A stretch of DNA of 64,000 bases from Phycisphaerae bacterium (GTDB taxonomy: Bacteria; Planctomycetota; Phycisphaerae; Phycisphaerales; SM1A02). Under the pieces are notes generated by a model, which did not search any database, was not told where the DNA came from, and worked only from the letters and a program-made list of their open reading frames with translations. This document shows, in pieces, positions 16,864 through 24,944 of the stretch. Every line of letters starts with the position of its first letter. Within the stretch, counting starts at the first letter, position 1. The stretch spans positions 1-64,000 of the forward strand of contig JAEUIT010000015.1 of assembly GCA_016795035.1 (NCBI GenBank), read 5' to 3'. Position numbers and translations under genes: made by a program.

Positions 16864-19221
16864 ATGGATCGACCGGAACCTTCGGGCGCCGAGACGACCT
16901 CGCACGACCCGTTCGCGACGCGGCCCGGATCTCCGCGCCCTGAGTCAAAAACGAGTGACGGATCGGCGCCGCCCGACGCGGCGGACCTGTGGCCGTCCAT
17001 CGACGGCTATGTGATTCTCGAACGGCTCGGGCGCGGCACGTTCGGGAGCGTGTATCTCTGCCGCAGCGATCGCGGCGGAGCGGCGCTCTACGCGCTCAAG
17101 GTGCCCTCCGACGCTCCCGGCTCGAAGGAGTCGCTCGAGCGCGAACGCGAGGCGCTGCGCGGATTGCCGGCCGGAGGGCCGCACATCGTCCAGGTGTTTC
17201 CCGACGCGCCGCGCGTGAGGCGTCCCGGACGTCCTGACGTCGAGGGGATCGTCATGGAGTACCTCCGCGATGCGAAGCCGATCGACGAGTACTGTCGGGA
17301 CCGCTCGCTTCCGAGGGCGGCGCGCGTTCGTCTCCTCGCGGACGTCGCGGACGGACTCGCGTACCTGCACGAGTTCGGCATTCTGCATCGGGACTTAAAG
17401 CCGGCGAACGTCCTCGTTGACGCACACGGCAGAGCGACGATCGTGGACCTCGGCGGCGCGATGCGGCGCACCGCCCCCGAGGACTCGAACGGCACCCACA
17501 CCCGTATCTTCGCGGCCCCCGAGCAATTGAATGACCGCGACGCCGTGACCTCGAACGATCAGCGCGCCGACCTCTGCTCGTTCGGCCGACTCGCGGCCGA
17601 CGTTCTGCTTGGCCCCGGTGCGACGGCTCGCGCGATGGTGGCCAGCGTCGGCGCACGCCCGACCGTCGAGGACGTGCGACGCTGGAAGAGTTCGTCGTAC
17701 CGAAGCGACCCGCGCTGGCGCGACGACGCCGTCGGACGTCTCACGTTGGCGCTCACGGCCGACGATCCGCGTTCGCGCCCCGCCAAGTCCGCAGACGTCG
17801 CCCGCGCGCTTCGGCGCTACGCGGGGTGGCGTCGATTCGTCGGACTCGCGGACATCCGCCGGACCATCGCCGTGGCGGCGCTCACCGTCGTCGCGGCAAC
17901 GCTCGGACTCGTGCTGTCTCTGAAGGCGCTCGCGGCGCTCGTCGAGTCGTTCGGATGGCCGCCGGTCGCGTACACGCCGCAGTCGAATCTCGTCGGCTCG
18001 GACGTGGTGGTGGTCCTCATCGGCGACGACGACGAGAAGCGTCATATTGTCGGCGCCGCGCCCGACGCATCGCCCGCGGGAGTCGACCGCGTCACGCTCG
18101 TGGCCGAGTCCCTTGGAAGGACCGTGGAACTCCTCGTTGCGGCCGAACCCGACGTCCTGACCCTCGACGTCGCTCTTCCCGAGAGCGCTCGCCTCGCCAC
18201 ACTTCACTCCCGGATCGCGGCCGCGATTCGCGCGACCGATGGTCGCACCAAGTTCGTCGCATGCATCATCGATGCATGGGCGAACGCTCCGACGCCCGAC
18301 CTCGTCGCGCCGGCCGTCCTCGACGTCGCCACGCATGTCGGGAGCATGACCATCAGTGATAGCGAGACGAGCGGGCTCGTCTACATGCCGGTGTTGGTGC
18401 AGGGTTCCGACTCGCAACCGACGCTCCACCTTTCGCTGGCCTCGGTGTGCGCCCGCCAGGGCGAAACGCCGGTCCTCCGGTTCGTCGACGCTGCGACCGG
18501 TCTCGCGCGGCTCGAATTCCTCACGCCCGTGGGCGCCGCCAACCTCCGGCGCACGCTGCCCGTCCGCCTCGACCTCGTCGCGCCATTCGCGACGCTCAAG
18601 GAGAAGGGCATCCTCGTCGACGGCATGGGCGCGAACGTCGCCGAAGACGACCTCGTCGCAGTCATGGCGATGGACGGCCCTAAGGCCGGGGCGTTCGGCG
18701 CCGCCCACACGTACACCGCGCGTGCGATCGTCGACCGCACGCCCGAGGAGCGTCAGGCGCTCCTGCGCGGAAAGGTCGTCATCCTCGGCTTCCACTCCGA
18801 CCTCCTGGGACACCCCGACGCGATCACGATGGCGGGACAGCAGATTCATAGGACCAGCCTTCACGCCGCCGCCATCCAACAGTTGCTCCAGCATGAGGAC
18901 ACGTCACGCGTCTCCTTCGAGCGCGGACTTCCCCTGCTCGGTCTCGCCCTGTCCGGGTGTGCGGCCGCACTTTGCTGGACTCGTGGCGGGTCCCTGCCCG
19001 GGCGCCGCCCCCGTATCGCCGCTCTCCTCTCCGCGTTTCTGCTGGCGGCCGTGATCATCGGTACGATCGCGCCCATCGACTCCGAGAGCGGGTTCGCGCT
19101 CGAGTTCGCTTGGGCGTGGGCCGCGCTCGCATGCGTCCTCTCGAGCGTGGCATACGTGCTGCTCGAGCCGCTCGCGTGCAGGCTCGCCGACCGCACCCGG
19201 ACGATCGGCATCCTCGCCTGA
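16864..19221 (+). CDS. Transmembrane Ser/Thr protein kinase with CHASE2 sensor domain
   Basis: 785-aa eukaryotic-like (PknB-type) kinase. A GGGAGG ribosome site lies 7 bp before ATG 16864. The cytoplasmic kinase domain (about 49-320) has Gly-loop GRGTFGSV (56-63), the ATP lysine in YALKVP (79) and catalytic HRDLKPAN (175-182). The Mg-binding motif reads DLG (195-197) in place of DFG, a tolerated variant. One membrane helix (about 334-357) leads to an extracytoplasmic CHASE2 domain (about 370-680, with GKVVILGFHSDLLGHPD). Three C-terminal helices follow, as usual for CHASE2. CHASE2 senses an unknown extracellular or envelope signal. The position right after the Bat-type operon and before a lipoprotein and porin suggests envelope signalling; that is inference. 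Confidence 0.92.
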   Translation: MDRPEPSGAETTSHDPFATRPGSPRPESKTSDGSAPPDAADLWPSIDGYVILERLGRGTFGSVYLCRSDRGGAALYALKVPSDAPGSKESLEREREALRGLPAGGPHIVQVFPDAPRVRRPGRPDVEGIVMEYLRDAKPIDEYCRDRSLPRAARVRLLADVADGLAYLHEFGILHRDLKPANVLVDAHGRATIVDLGGAMRRTAPEDSNGTHTRIFAAPEQLNDRDAVTSNDQRADLCSFGRLAADVLLGPGATARAMVASVGARPTVEDVRRWKSSSYRSDPRWRDDAVGRLTLALTADDPRSRPAKSADVARALRRYAGWRRFVGLADIRRTIAVAALTVVAATLGLVLSLKALAALVESFGWPPVAYTPQSNLVGSDVVVVLIGDDDEKRHIVGAAPDASPAGVDRVTLVAESLGRTVELLVAAEPDVLTLDVALPESARLATLHSRIAAAIRATDGRTKFVACIIDAWANAPTPDLVAPAVLDVATHVGSMTISDSETSGLVYMPVLVQGSDSQPTLHLSLASVCARQGETPVLRFVDAATGLARLEFLTPVGAANLRRTLPVRLDLVAPFATLKEKGILVDGMGANVAEDDLVAVMAMDGPKAGAFGAAHTYTARAIVDRTPEERQALLRGKVVILGFHSDLLGHPDAITMAGQQIHRTSLHAAAIQQLLQHEDTSRVSFERGLPLLGLALSGCAAALCWTRGGSLPGRRPRIAALLSAFLLAAVIIGTIAPIDSESGFALEFAWAWAALACVLSSVAYVLLEPLACRLADRTRTIGILA

Positions 19222-19271
19222 CGACAGCACATCACACGCGGCACGTCACCTTCGAGGTCTCCGTCCACGTC

Positions 19272-20057
19272 ATGCGCCTCCACTCCCCTCGTCTCACGTA
19301 CGTCGTCCTCACGGCACTCGGTGCCTGTCTCCTCGCCGGCTGCGGCAACGGTGTTCGAACGACGAGCGCCTCCACCATGGCGTTCGCGGATGGTGTGACA
19401 CCAACGCACGCCGTCGCGCCCACGATCGTCGAGCGCGGATCCGTCTCACTCCGCACCGCGTCGTCGGTCGTCTTCACGGTGAGCGGCACGCAACCGTGCA
19501 CCGCACGCAACCCGACCGACTGTGCCGCCACGCTCGTCATCTCCCACGAGTACACCGCCGTCCTCACGAACGGGGCGGTCACGATCACCGACCAAGGCAC
19601 GCTCGTCCTCGAGTCGGGATCGCTCTACGTGCGAGCGCGAGCGACGGGCACGCCGCCGCCGGCGACGCACGACGATCGTCCGGATCGCCTTGTCCTCTAC
19701 TTCTATCCGCTCATCAAGACGCGGACGAGCCAGGGCGGCACGGTGCTGGCCCTCGCCGACGCCGCCACCGCGAAGGACGGCGCCGCGACGGAGAACGGGG
19801 TTGTCGAGTTTCTCGTGACGGTCTCGAACGATGGCCAGACGCGCCTCTCTACCTCGCGCGGCGCGGCGGAGACGAACGTGTGGTTCGTGCCGTCGGCGGC
19901 CCCGACGAGCGATTGCAACGCCGTGCGCCGACTCGTCGCGGCGCAGACCATCGAGGGCACGGGCACTCCACGAGCGTCGGAGCCCGGCGAGATCACGGAT
20001 GTCGAGAGCGCTCGCCAGAACGCCGTGTCGCTCGGCGCGGTCCCGCGAGATCCGTAA
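19272..20057 (+). CDS. Predicted lipoprotein of unknown function
   Basis: 261-aa protein with a clear lipoprotein signal: hydrophobic LTYVVLTALGACLLAGC with lipid-acceptor Cys24. The start at ATG 19272 (MRLHSPRL) was chosen because it places the lipobox correctly; the same frame is open further upstream inside the kinase. The mature part is rich in Thr, Ser and Val with two Cys residues close together (TQPCTARNPTDCAATLV), which suggests a beta-sandwich with one disulfide. It lies 50 bp after the CHASE2 kinase on the same strand and could be its extracytoplasmic partner. I do not recognise a family. Confidence 0.75.
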   Translation: MRLHSPRLTYVVLTALGACLLAGCGNGVRTTSASTMAFADGVTPTHAVAPTIVERGSVSLRTASSVVFTVSGTQPCTARNPTDCAATLVISHEYTAVLTNGAVTITDQGTLVLESGSLYVRARATGTPPPATHDDRPDRLVLYFYPLIKTRTSQGGTVLALADAATAKDGAATENGVVEFLVTVSNDGQTRLSTSRGAAETNVWFVPSAAPTSDCNAVRRLVAAQTIEGTGTPRASEPGEITDVESARQNAVSLGAVPRDP

Positions 20058-20130
20058 TGCCTGCGGACGAAATGCGTACGGCGAGTTCCGGTCGAGCGCA
20101 CCGCGCCGGCCACCTCACGGACCCGATCTC

Positions 20131-21453
20131 ATGCGACGATTGCACGTGACCATGAATCCCTCGTTCCGCCTCGCGTCCCTCCTCAGCGCTCTCGCCACCG
20201 TCGCGCTCTCGAGCGCCTCGTTCGCCGACACCTCACCGACCGACGACGCCACGCTCCCGCCCATCGATCGCACGTTCCGCCTCTTCCCATACGAGAGCCC
20301 CTCGCTCGCGCCGTACCTCTCCTACGTCAACATCTACTCGACGAACAGCCTCCGCGCCGGCGGACGCATCGCGAGCGATCCCGTCTCGGACGGCGCGCAA
20401 TGGGTGAAGGACCAGTTCGCGCAGATCGGCATCCGCTACAACCTGAAGCAGGCCTTCGCGCTTGCGACGATGACCGACGTCGAGCAGGGCGACTCGACGC
20501 TCGGCGCCTACCTCGCCGAACTCGAAGGCAACTGGCACCTCACCGACGACGGCGAGCACGCGACGTGGCTCACCTACCAGATCAACGCCGGCAGCGGCCT
20601 CGGGTCGGACGCGAACGTGCAGACGCCCGCCGCGAACATCGGCTCGCAAACGGAGCCGGGCGCCGCGTGGACGGGCTACAACGTCGCCGTCAAGCAAGTC
20701 GCCGGCGGCTTCTCGGCGTTTAAGGGCGAACTGGTCGTCGTTGCAGGCCTTCTCAACGTCGGCAACTTCGTCGACCAGAACCGCTACTCGAACTCGCGCT
20801 TCGGCCAGCTCATGAATAGCGCGTTCATCGCGAGCCAGACGCTGTCGGAACCCGGCGAGGATCTCGGCGCGAACGTCCAGTGGCAGCCGGCGTCGTGGAT
20901 CTACGGCATCGTGAGCGTGTCGACGAATAACGCCCGCGCGGGCTCGGTGCCGTGGCTCGACGTGAACTCCGAGGACATGAGCTACGTGGGCGAACTCGGT
21001 CTCATCTCCGAGAACACCTTGGGTCTCGGCAAGGGCGTGTATCGCTTCCAGCCGATGTACGCGACCTCGCGCGGCGACTCGGGCGGCGGCTTCTCGTTCA
21101 ACTTCGAGCAGGCGCTCGGGACGGCGGAGCGGCTCGGCCTCTTCGGGCGATTCGGCGTGGCCGACGAGGCGATCGCGCATCTCGGCGGTGCCAGCGCGCA
21201 GGCGTCGCTTGGCCTCATCTCGAATGACCCGAACGCGTGGCGCGGCACGATCGGCGACCACGACTACTTCGGCGTGGCGGCGAGCTGGCAACAGTCGCCG
21301 GACGGCGACATCGACGAGTGGGCGTTCGAAGCGACCTATGTCCTCCGCCTCACGCCGACCGCGTCACTCCAGCCCGACGTGCAGTGGGTCTTCGACGACG
21401 GTGACTCGACCGACTCCGTGGTGTTTCAGCTGTCGTTGATTTTGCAGTGGTGA
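20131..21453 (+). CDS. OprB-type carbohydrate-selective porin
   Basis: 440-aa outer-membrane beta-barrel protein from ATG 20131 (a second ATG at 20152 would also give a good signal peptide). The signal segment is FRLASLLSALATVALSSASFA. The barrel alternates aromatic and polar residues, with motifs typical of OprB porins (GWYNVAVKQ-like strands, PDVQWVFDDGD, and a terminal ILQW in which the last residue is aromatic, as needed for outer-membrane assembly). It would allow passive uptake of sugars or other small solutes. A CGTTGCAG motif lies at 20739. A hairpin repeat begins about 10 bp past the stop. Confidence 0.85.
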   Translation: MRRLHVTMNPSFRLASLLSALATVALSSASFADTSPTDDATLPPIDRTFRLFPYESPSLAPYLSYVNIYSTNSLRAGGRIASDPVSDGAQWVKDQFAQIGIRYNLKQAFALATMTDVEQGDSTLGAYLAELEGNWHLTDDGEHATWLTYQINAGSGLGSDANVQTPAANIGSQTEPGAAWTGYNVAVKQVAGGFSAFKGELVVVAGLLNVGNFVDQNRYSNSRFGQLMNSAFIASQTLSEPGEDLGANVQWQPASWIYGIVSVSTNNARAGSVPWLDVNSEDMSYVGELGLISENTLGLGKGVYRFQPMYATSRGDSGGGFSFNFEQALGTAERLGLFGRFGVADEAIAHLGGASAQASLGLISNDPNAWRGTIGDHDYFGVAASWQQSPDGDIDEWAFEATYVLRLTPTASLQPDVQWVFDDGDSTDSVVFQLSLILQW

Positions 21454-21462
21454 GGGAAGAGA

Positions 21463-21602
21463 AAAGGGTTCAGGGGTCAGGGTCCAGGGTTCAGGGGCAA
21501 TCCAGAGAGCGCCCGGTGCGCAAAGGGTTTTCCACTGACTCCTGACTCCTGTCTCCTGACTCCCGGTCTTTCTGTCTTTACCCTGACCCCTGAACCCCTT
21601 TC
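21463..21602. repeat. TCAGGA-heptad hairpin element, copy C
   Basis: Outer arms are a GGGTTCAGGGGTCAGGG run near 21466 and its complement near 21581-21599. The inner part carries CACTGACTCCTGACTCC from about 21533. The element is more degenerate than copies A and B (GGGGTCAGG replacing GGAGTCAGG) but has the same plan and the same TGCG...CACTGACTCC junction. It starts about 10 bp after the porin stop. Confidence 0.8.
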
Positions 21603-21623
21603 CCCCGCCCCCTTCCTCCTCCC

Positions 21624-21899
21624 ATGCTCTTCCTCGTCATCGAACGTTTCCGCGACAACGACATGGTGCCGGTCTACGAGCGTCTTCGTGACAGCGGCCG
21701 CATGCTGCCCGAGGGACTTCGCTTCCTCGACAGTTGGGTCGAGCCGAACTTCGCTCGCTGCTTCCAGCTCATGGAGTGCGACGATCCCGCGATCCTGCAG
21801 GAGTGGGTGCTCGGCTGGCGCGGCACCGGCGTCACGTTCGAGTTCGTGCCGGTCGTCCCGAGCGCGACGACGCGGGCGCTCGTGACGAAGCGGCTGTGA
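21624..21899 (+). CDS. DUF3303 family small protein
   Basis: 91-aa cytoplasmic protein that matches the DUF3303 pattern along its whole length: MLFLVIERF at the start, RMLPEGLRFLDSWVE (about 31-45), then RCFQLMECDD and a final FEFVPVV strand. Proteins of this family are ferredoxin-fold (dimeric alpha-beta barrel-like) and of unknown function. It stands alone between a hairpin repeat and an intergenic inverted pair of the CGTTGCAG motif. Confidence 0.85.
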   Translation: MLFLVIERFRDNDMVPVYERLRDSGRMLPEGLRFLDSWVEPNFARCFQLMECDDPAILQEWVLGWRGTGVTFEFVPVVPSATTRALVTKRL

Positions 21900-21914
21900 C
21901 CCTTCGGGCGAAGG

Positions 21915-21933
21915 CTGCAACTCCGCGTTGCAG
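21915..21933. repeat. Inverted pair of the CGTTGCAG motif (hairpin)
   Basis: CTGCAAC (21915-21921) and GTTGCAG (21927-21933) form a perfect 7-bp inverted repeat around a 5-nt loop, 16 bp past the DUF3303 stop and 37 bp before the CPBP gene. The right half extends to the long form CTCCGCGTTGCAGG. In Neisseria and Pasteurellaceae, inverted pairs of uptake sequences serve as terminators; the same is inferred here. No T-tract follows. Confidence 0.7.
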
Positions 21934-21969
21934 GGAGCCCGCGCGGCGCTTCGGCTACGCTCCGCGACC

Positions 21970-22689
21970 ATGCCTGACGACGAGGTCGTCCCCGCCGACG
22001 AAACCACGCCGAGCGCGCTTCGCGCCGCGTGGATCGAGATCGGCGTCGTCCTCGCGGTGGGCGTCTTTCCGCATCTCGTGCGGGCGATCGTGTCCTTCGA
22101 GGAATCGGAGGAGATGCCGTGGCCGGGACCGATGTCGATGTGGGTCTCCCATTCGGTGACGTCGTTGTGTATCGCCGCGCCCGTCCTGTACGTGATGGCG
22201 AAGAGCGGCAAGCCGTGGGCGCACTTCGGGCTGACACGGGTTCGGCCCGCGATCAATCTCTCCGTCGCGGGGGCGCTCTTTCTGATCACCATGATCCTGT
22301 CGCAGGCGACGTGGGGCGTTCTCCACAGGGTCATGTCGCTCGCCGACTACGCCGAGGATCCGAGTCCAGCCGGCTCGATCCTCGACACCGCGAATCCGGT
22401 GCTGTACGTCGCCGTCTTCGTCGTCGCCATGGCCGCGAACGCGTTCGCGGAGGAGTTGACGATCCGCGGCTTCCTCATCCCGCGCCTCCTCGACGTGGGC
22501 TGGAATCGCGTCGCCGCCGTTGCGATGCCCACCTTCCTCTTCGCGTCCTACCACCTCTACCAAGGCGTGGCGCCGGTGATCGTGATCGCCGTGAGCGCGT
22601 TGGTCGAAAGCGCCCTCTTCCTCGTCGTACGCCGCCTCTGGCCGTTCGTCCTTGCGCACCTTGCGCTCAACCTCTTCAACTCGTTCTAG
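21970..22689 (+). CDS. CPBP-family intramembrane metalloprotease
   Basis: 239-aa polytopic membrane protein of the CAAX-protease/bacteriocin-processing (Abi, CPBP) family. The three family motifs are present: EELTIRG with the Glu pair at 161-162, a His in FASYHLYQG (195) and a final His in FVLAHLALNLF (230). These are the expected zinc or acid ligands of the intramembrane active site. The start at ATG 21970 gives a short acidic N-terminus before the first helix. Substrates of bacterial CPBP proteins are mostly unknown. The next gene starts 4 bp after the stop, so the two are probably in one operon. Confidence 0.9.
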   Translation: MPDDEVVPADETTPSALRAAWIEIGVVLAVGVFPHLVRAIVSFEESEEMPWPGPMSMWVSHSVTSLCIAAPVLYVMAKSGKPWAHFGLTRVRPAINLSVAGALFLITMILSQATWGVLHRVMSLADYAEDPSPAGSILDTANPVLYVAVFVVAMAANAFAEELTIRGFLIPRLLDVGWNRVAAVAMPTFLFASYHLYQGVAPVIVIAVSALVESALFLVVRRLWPFVLAHLALNLFNSF

Positions 22690-22693
22690 AACC

Positions 22694-23860
22694 ATGCATC
22701 GATTCGGATCGCTCCTCGCCTTCGTCGCGGCGCTCGTCGTTGCAGCCTCGTTCGCCGGCCTCTCGGCGCGGCCGGTCGACGCCGTGGCGGAGAACGTCGT
22801 CGTCGTCATGATCGACGGCCTCCGCTGGCAGGACGTCTTCCGCGGCGCGAGCGACGCGCTCCTCACGAAAGAGCGCGGCAAGGTCGCGTCGGCGGAGGCC
22901 GTCCTCGCGACCTACGGCGGCGCCGACCGCGCGGCGCGCCGTGCCGCCCTCATGCCCTTCTTCTGGTCGACGATCGCGACCGAAGGCACGATCTTGGGGA
23001 ACCGCGACGAAGGCAGCAAGGTCGAGGTCACGAACGGGCGCTTCGTCTCCTATCCCGGCTACAGCGAGACGATCTGCGGCATCGTCGATCCGGCGTTCGT
23101 CGACAACACGAAGATCGTGAACCCGAACCGGAACGTCTTCGAGGCGCTTGCGGCGCGCGACGACTTCCGCGGCAAGGTCTACGTCTTCGGCGCCTGGGAG
23201 GTCTTCCCGTTCATCTTCGGGAGCGCCCGGAACGGCCTGCCCGTCGACGACTCGATCGGCCCGTTCGTGCCGCCGCCGGGCGCGCCGGCGATCTCGGAGC
23301 GGATCGCCGCAGTCAACGATCTTCGCGTGAACGTGCCGCGGCGCTGGCCGGGCGGCCACTTCGACGCGATGGTGACGACCATCGCCCTCGAGTGGATCCG
23401 CATCGCGAAGCCGCGGGTCGTCTTCGTCGGCCTGGGCGAGACCGACGAATGGGCGCACGAGGGCGACTACGCGAACTATCTCGCCGCCGCGCATCGCGCC
23501 GACCGCTTCCTCGCCGACCTCTGGTCCACGTTGCAGGCGATGCCGGAGTATCGCGGGAGGACGACGCTCCTCGTGACCTGTGACCACGGCCGCGGCAACG
23601 ACGACGCGGGACCTCTTGACTGGTGCAGCCACAACGCCCGCACGGTCGGGAGCCACGAGATGTGGTGTGCGGCGCTCGGTCCGGCGATTCCCGCCCGCGG
23701 CGTCGTGCGCGGCGGTCCGACCGTGGGCCAGGCGCAGATCGCGGCCACGATCGCCCGCGCGGTCGGTCTCGACTGGCAGCGCGAGGTGCCCGCCGCGGCG
23801 CCGCCGATCGCGTGGGACGCCGCCGAGGCCGCGGCGCCGACCTCCGCCGAGTCGCGCTGA
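22694..23860 (+). CDS. Exported alkaline-phosphatase-superfamily hydrolase
   Basis: 388-aa exported protein that starts 4 bp after the CPBP gene. The signal peptide spans residues 1-30 (LLAFVAALVVAASFAGLSA). AlkP-fold metal motifs are visible: VVVMIDGLRWQDVF near the mature N-terminus (first Asp ligand), PFFWSTIATEGTILGN around the expected nucleophile, GETDEWAHEGDY (Asp/His pair) and TCDHGRGND (Asp-His pair). It belongs to the phosphodiesterase/phosphatase-like branch rather than the sulfatases, because no Cys/Ser-x-Pro/Ala-x-Arg motif is seen. Substrate unknown. Two CGTTGCAG motifs are present, one in the signal-peptide codons (22738). Confidence 0.85.
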   Translation: MHRFGSLLAFVAALVVAASFAGLSARPVDAVAENVVVVMIDGLRWQDVFRGASDALLTKERGKVASAEAVLATYGGADRAARRAALMPFFWSTIATEGTILGNRDEGSKVEVTNGRFVSYPGYSETICGIVDPAFVDNTKIVNPNRNVFEALAARDDFRGKVYVFGAWEVFPFIFGSARNGLPVDDSIGPFVPPPGAPAISERIAAVNDLRVNVPRRWPGGHFDAMVTTIALEWIRIAKPRVVFVGLGETDEWAHEGDYANYLAAAHRADRFLADLWSTLQAMPEYRGRTTLLVTCDHGRGNDDAGPLDWCSHNARTVGSHEMWCAALGPAIPARGVVRGGPTVGQAQIAATIARAVGLDWQREVPAAAPPIAWDAAEAAAPTSAESR

Positions 23861-23874
23861 CGGCGCGACCGAAC

Positions 23875-24816
23875 TCACCGTGCGAGCGCGGCCGACTCCG
23901 ACACGAGCGCCTGCGCCGCCGCCTCGAACTCGCGCATGAGCGCGCGGGTCGCGGGCGACATCATGCGTTGGAGCGGGAAGACGAACCCCGCATGGCTGCG
24001 GAGGCGCGGCATCCGGAGCGCGAGGAGTTCGAGCTCGCCGCGCTCGACTTCGGCCGCGACGATCGCCTTGGGGGCGAGGCTCACGGCATCCGTCTGCTGC
24101 ACGATGCGCTTGACGATCGCGTAGCTCGAGCACTCGATGTCGGCGACCGGCGCGTTGGGCTCGACGGGGCGACCGGCCGCCGCCCGCGCCTTCCGAAGCC
24201 ACGGCTCCGCCCACGGCGCCGGGCGCGGACCGGCGATCGGGTAGCGTCCGAAGTCGCCCGCATGCAGGCGCCGATGCGCGGTCAGCGGATGCCCGCGGCG
24301 CGCGAAGGCGTGCAGCGGCGCCGCCGGCAACGCGGAGAAGACGACGTGCTCGTCCTTCTCGGCGGCGCTCACGTCGCCGACGAAGAGGTCAAGTCGCCCG
24401 CCGCGCACCGCGGCGGTGAGATCGTCCCAGTCTCCCGGCACGATCACGAGGCGCACCTGCGGATGCCGTCCGCGGAAGACGCGCACGGCGCGAGGCACGA
24501 GCAACTCCGAGACGAACGGTCCGACGCCGACGCGCACGGTGCCGGCCGCGCCGTCGCGCATCGCGTCGATCTCGGCGCGCACGCGGTCCACGGCGTCGGA
24601 GAGGCGCCGCGCGTGGTCGGCGACGGCGCGACCGAACGCGTTCACGTGCGCCGAGTGCCCGTCGCGATCGAGCAGCGCCACGCCGAGCGATCGCTCGAGT
24701 CGCTGCACGCTTCGCGTGATGGCGGGCTGGCTGATGCGAAGCGCCTGCGCCGCCTTGCTGATCGTCCCGTGCTCAGCGACCGCCAAAAGATGCCGCATGG
24801 ACGCGAGCTCATTCAT
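23875..24816 (-). CDS. LysR-family transcriptional regulator
   Basis: 313-aa regulator. The start was set at ATG 24816 (MNELASMRHLLAVAEHG), which begins the winged helix-turn-helix exactly; an upstream extension would run into the divergent gene. The HTH is ISKAAQALRISQPAITRSVQRLE (about 19-41) with the usual LGVALLDRDG after it. The C-terminal effector domain (about 90-295) has the two-subdomain binding fold. LysR regulators usually control the divergent gene, here the HAD lipoprotein, and themselves. The effector is unknown. Confidence 0.92.
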   Translation of the reverse strand: MNELASMRHLLAVAEHGTISKAAQALRISQPAITRSVQRLERSLGVALLDRDGHSAHVNAFGRAVADHARRLSDAVDRVRAEIDAMRDGAAGTVRVGVGPFVSELLVPRAVRVFRGRHPQVRLVIVPGDWDDLTAAVRGGRLDLFVGDVSAAEKDEHVVFSALPAAPLHAFARRGHPLTAHRRLHAGDFGRYPIAGPRPAPWAEPWLRKARAAAGRPVEPNAPVADIECSSYAIVKRIVQQTDAVSLAPKAIVAAEVERGELELLALRMPRLRSHAGFVFPLQRMMSPATRALMREFEAAAQALVSESAALAR

Positions 24817-24829
24817 AACCGAATGGTAT
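24815..24829. promoter_or_regulatory. Candidate LysR-type operator (T-N11-A)
   Basis: The 15-bp stretch ATAACCGAATGGTAT is an interrupted, slightly imperfect palindrome that contains T-N11-A, the loose LysR box. It lies between the divergent LysR and HAD genes and touches the LysR start codon, so binding would favour autorepression. This is an inference from position and symmetry only. Confidence 0.35.
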
Positions 24830-24930
24830 CGACGGCATGAATGAACGACGGATGTGCGGAGGCCCGCGTGACTCCGTGTTGCAGGTACATTCGCCATGCG
24901 TGCCGCGGGTCTCCGCGGCCACCCGCTCTT

Positions 24931-24936
24931 GGGAGG
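24931..24936 (+). promoter_or_regulatory. Ribosome binding site that sets the HAD lipoprotein start
   Basis: GGGAGG lies 8 bp before GTG 24945. The GTG opens directly into a lipoprotein signal, which makes it a better start than the ATG at 24837, where no such site is seen. Confidence 0.6.
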
Positions 24937-24944
24937 GCCGCGAC

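Noticed and set aside
13985-16948. A 987-codon open frame on the minus strand opposite the large Bat-operon protein
   Set aside because: Composition (Arg, Asp, Glu, Ala, Val runs) is that of a codon-bias shadow; the plus-strand frame has a signal peptide, a C-terminal helix and operon context.
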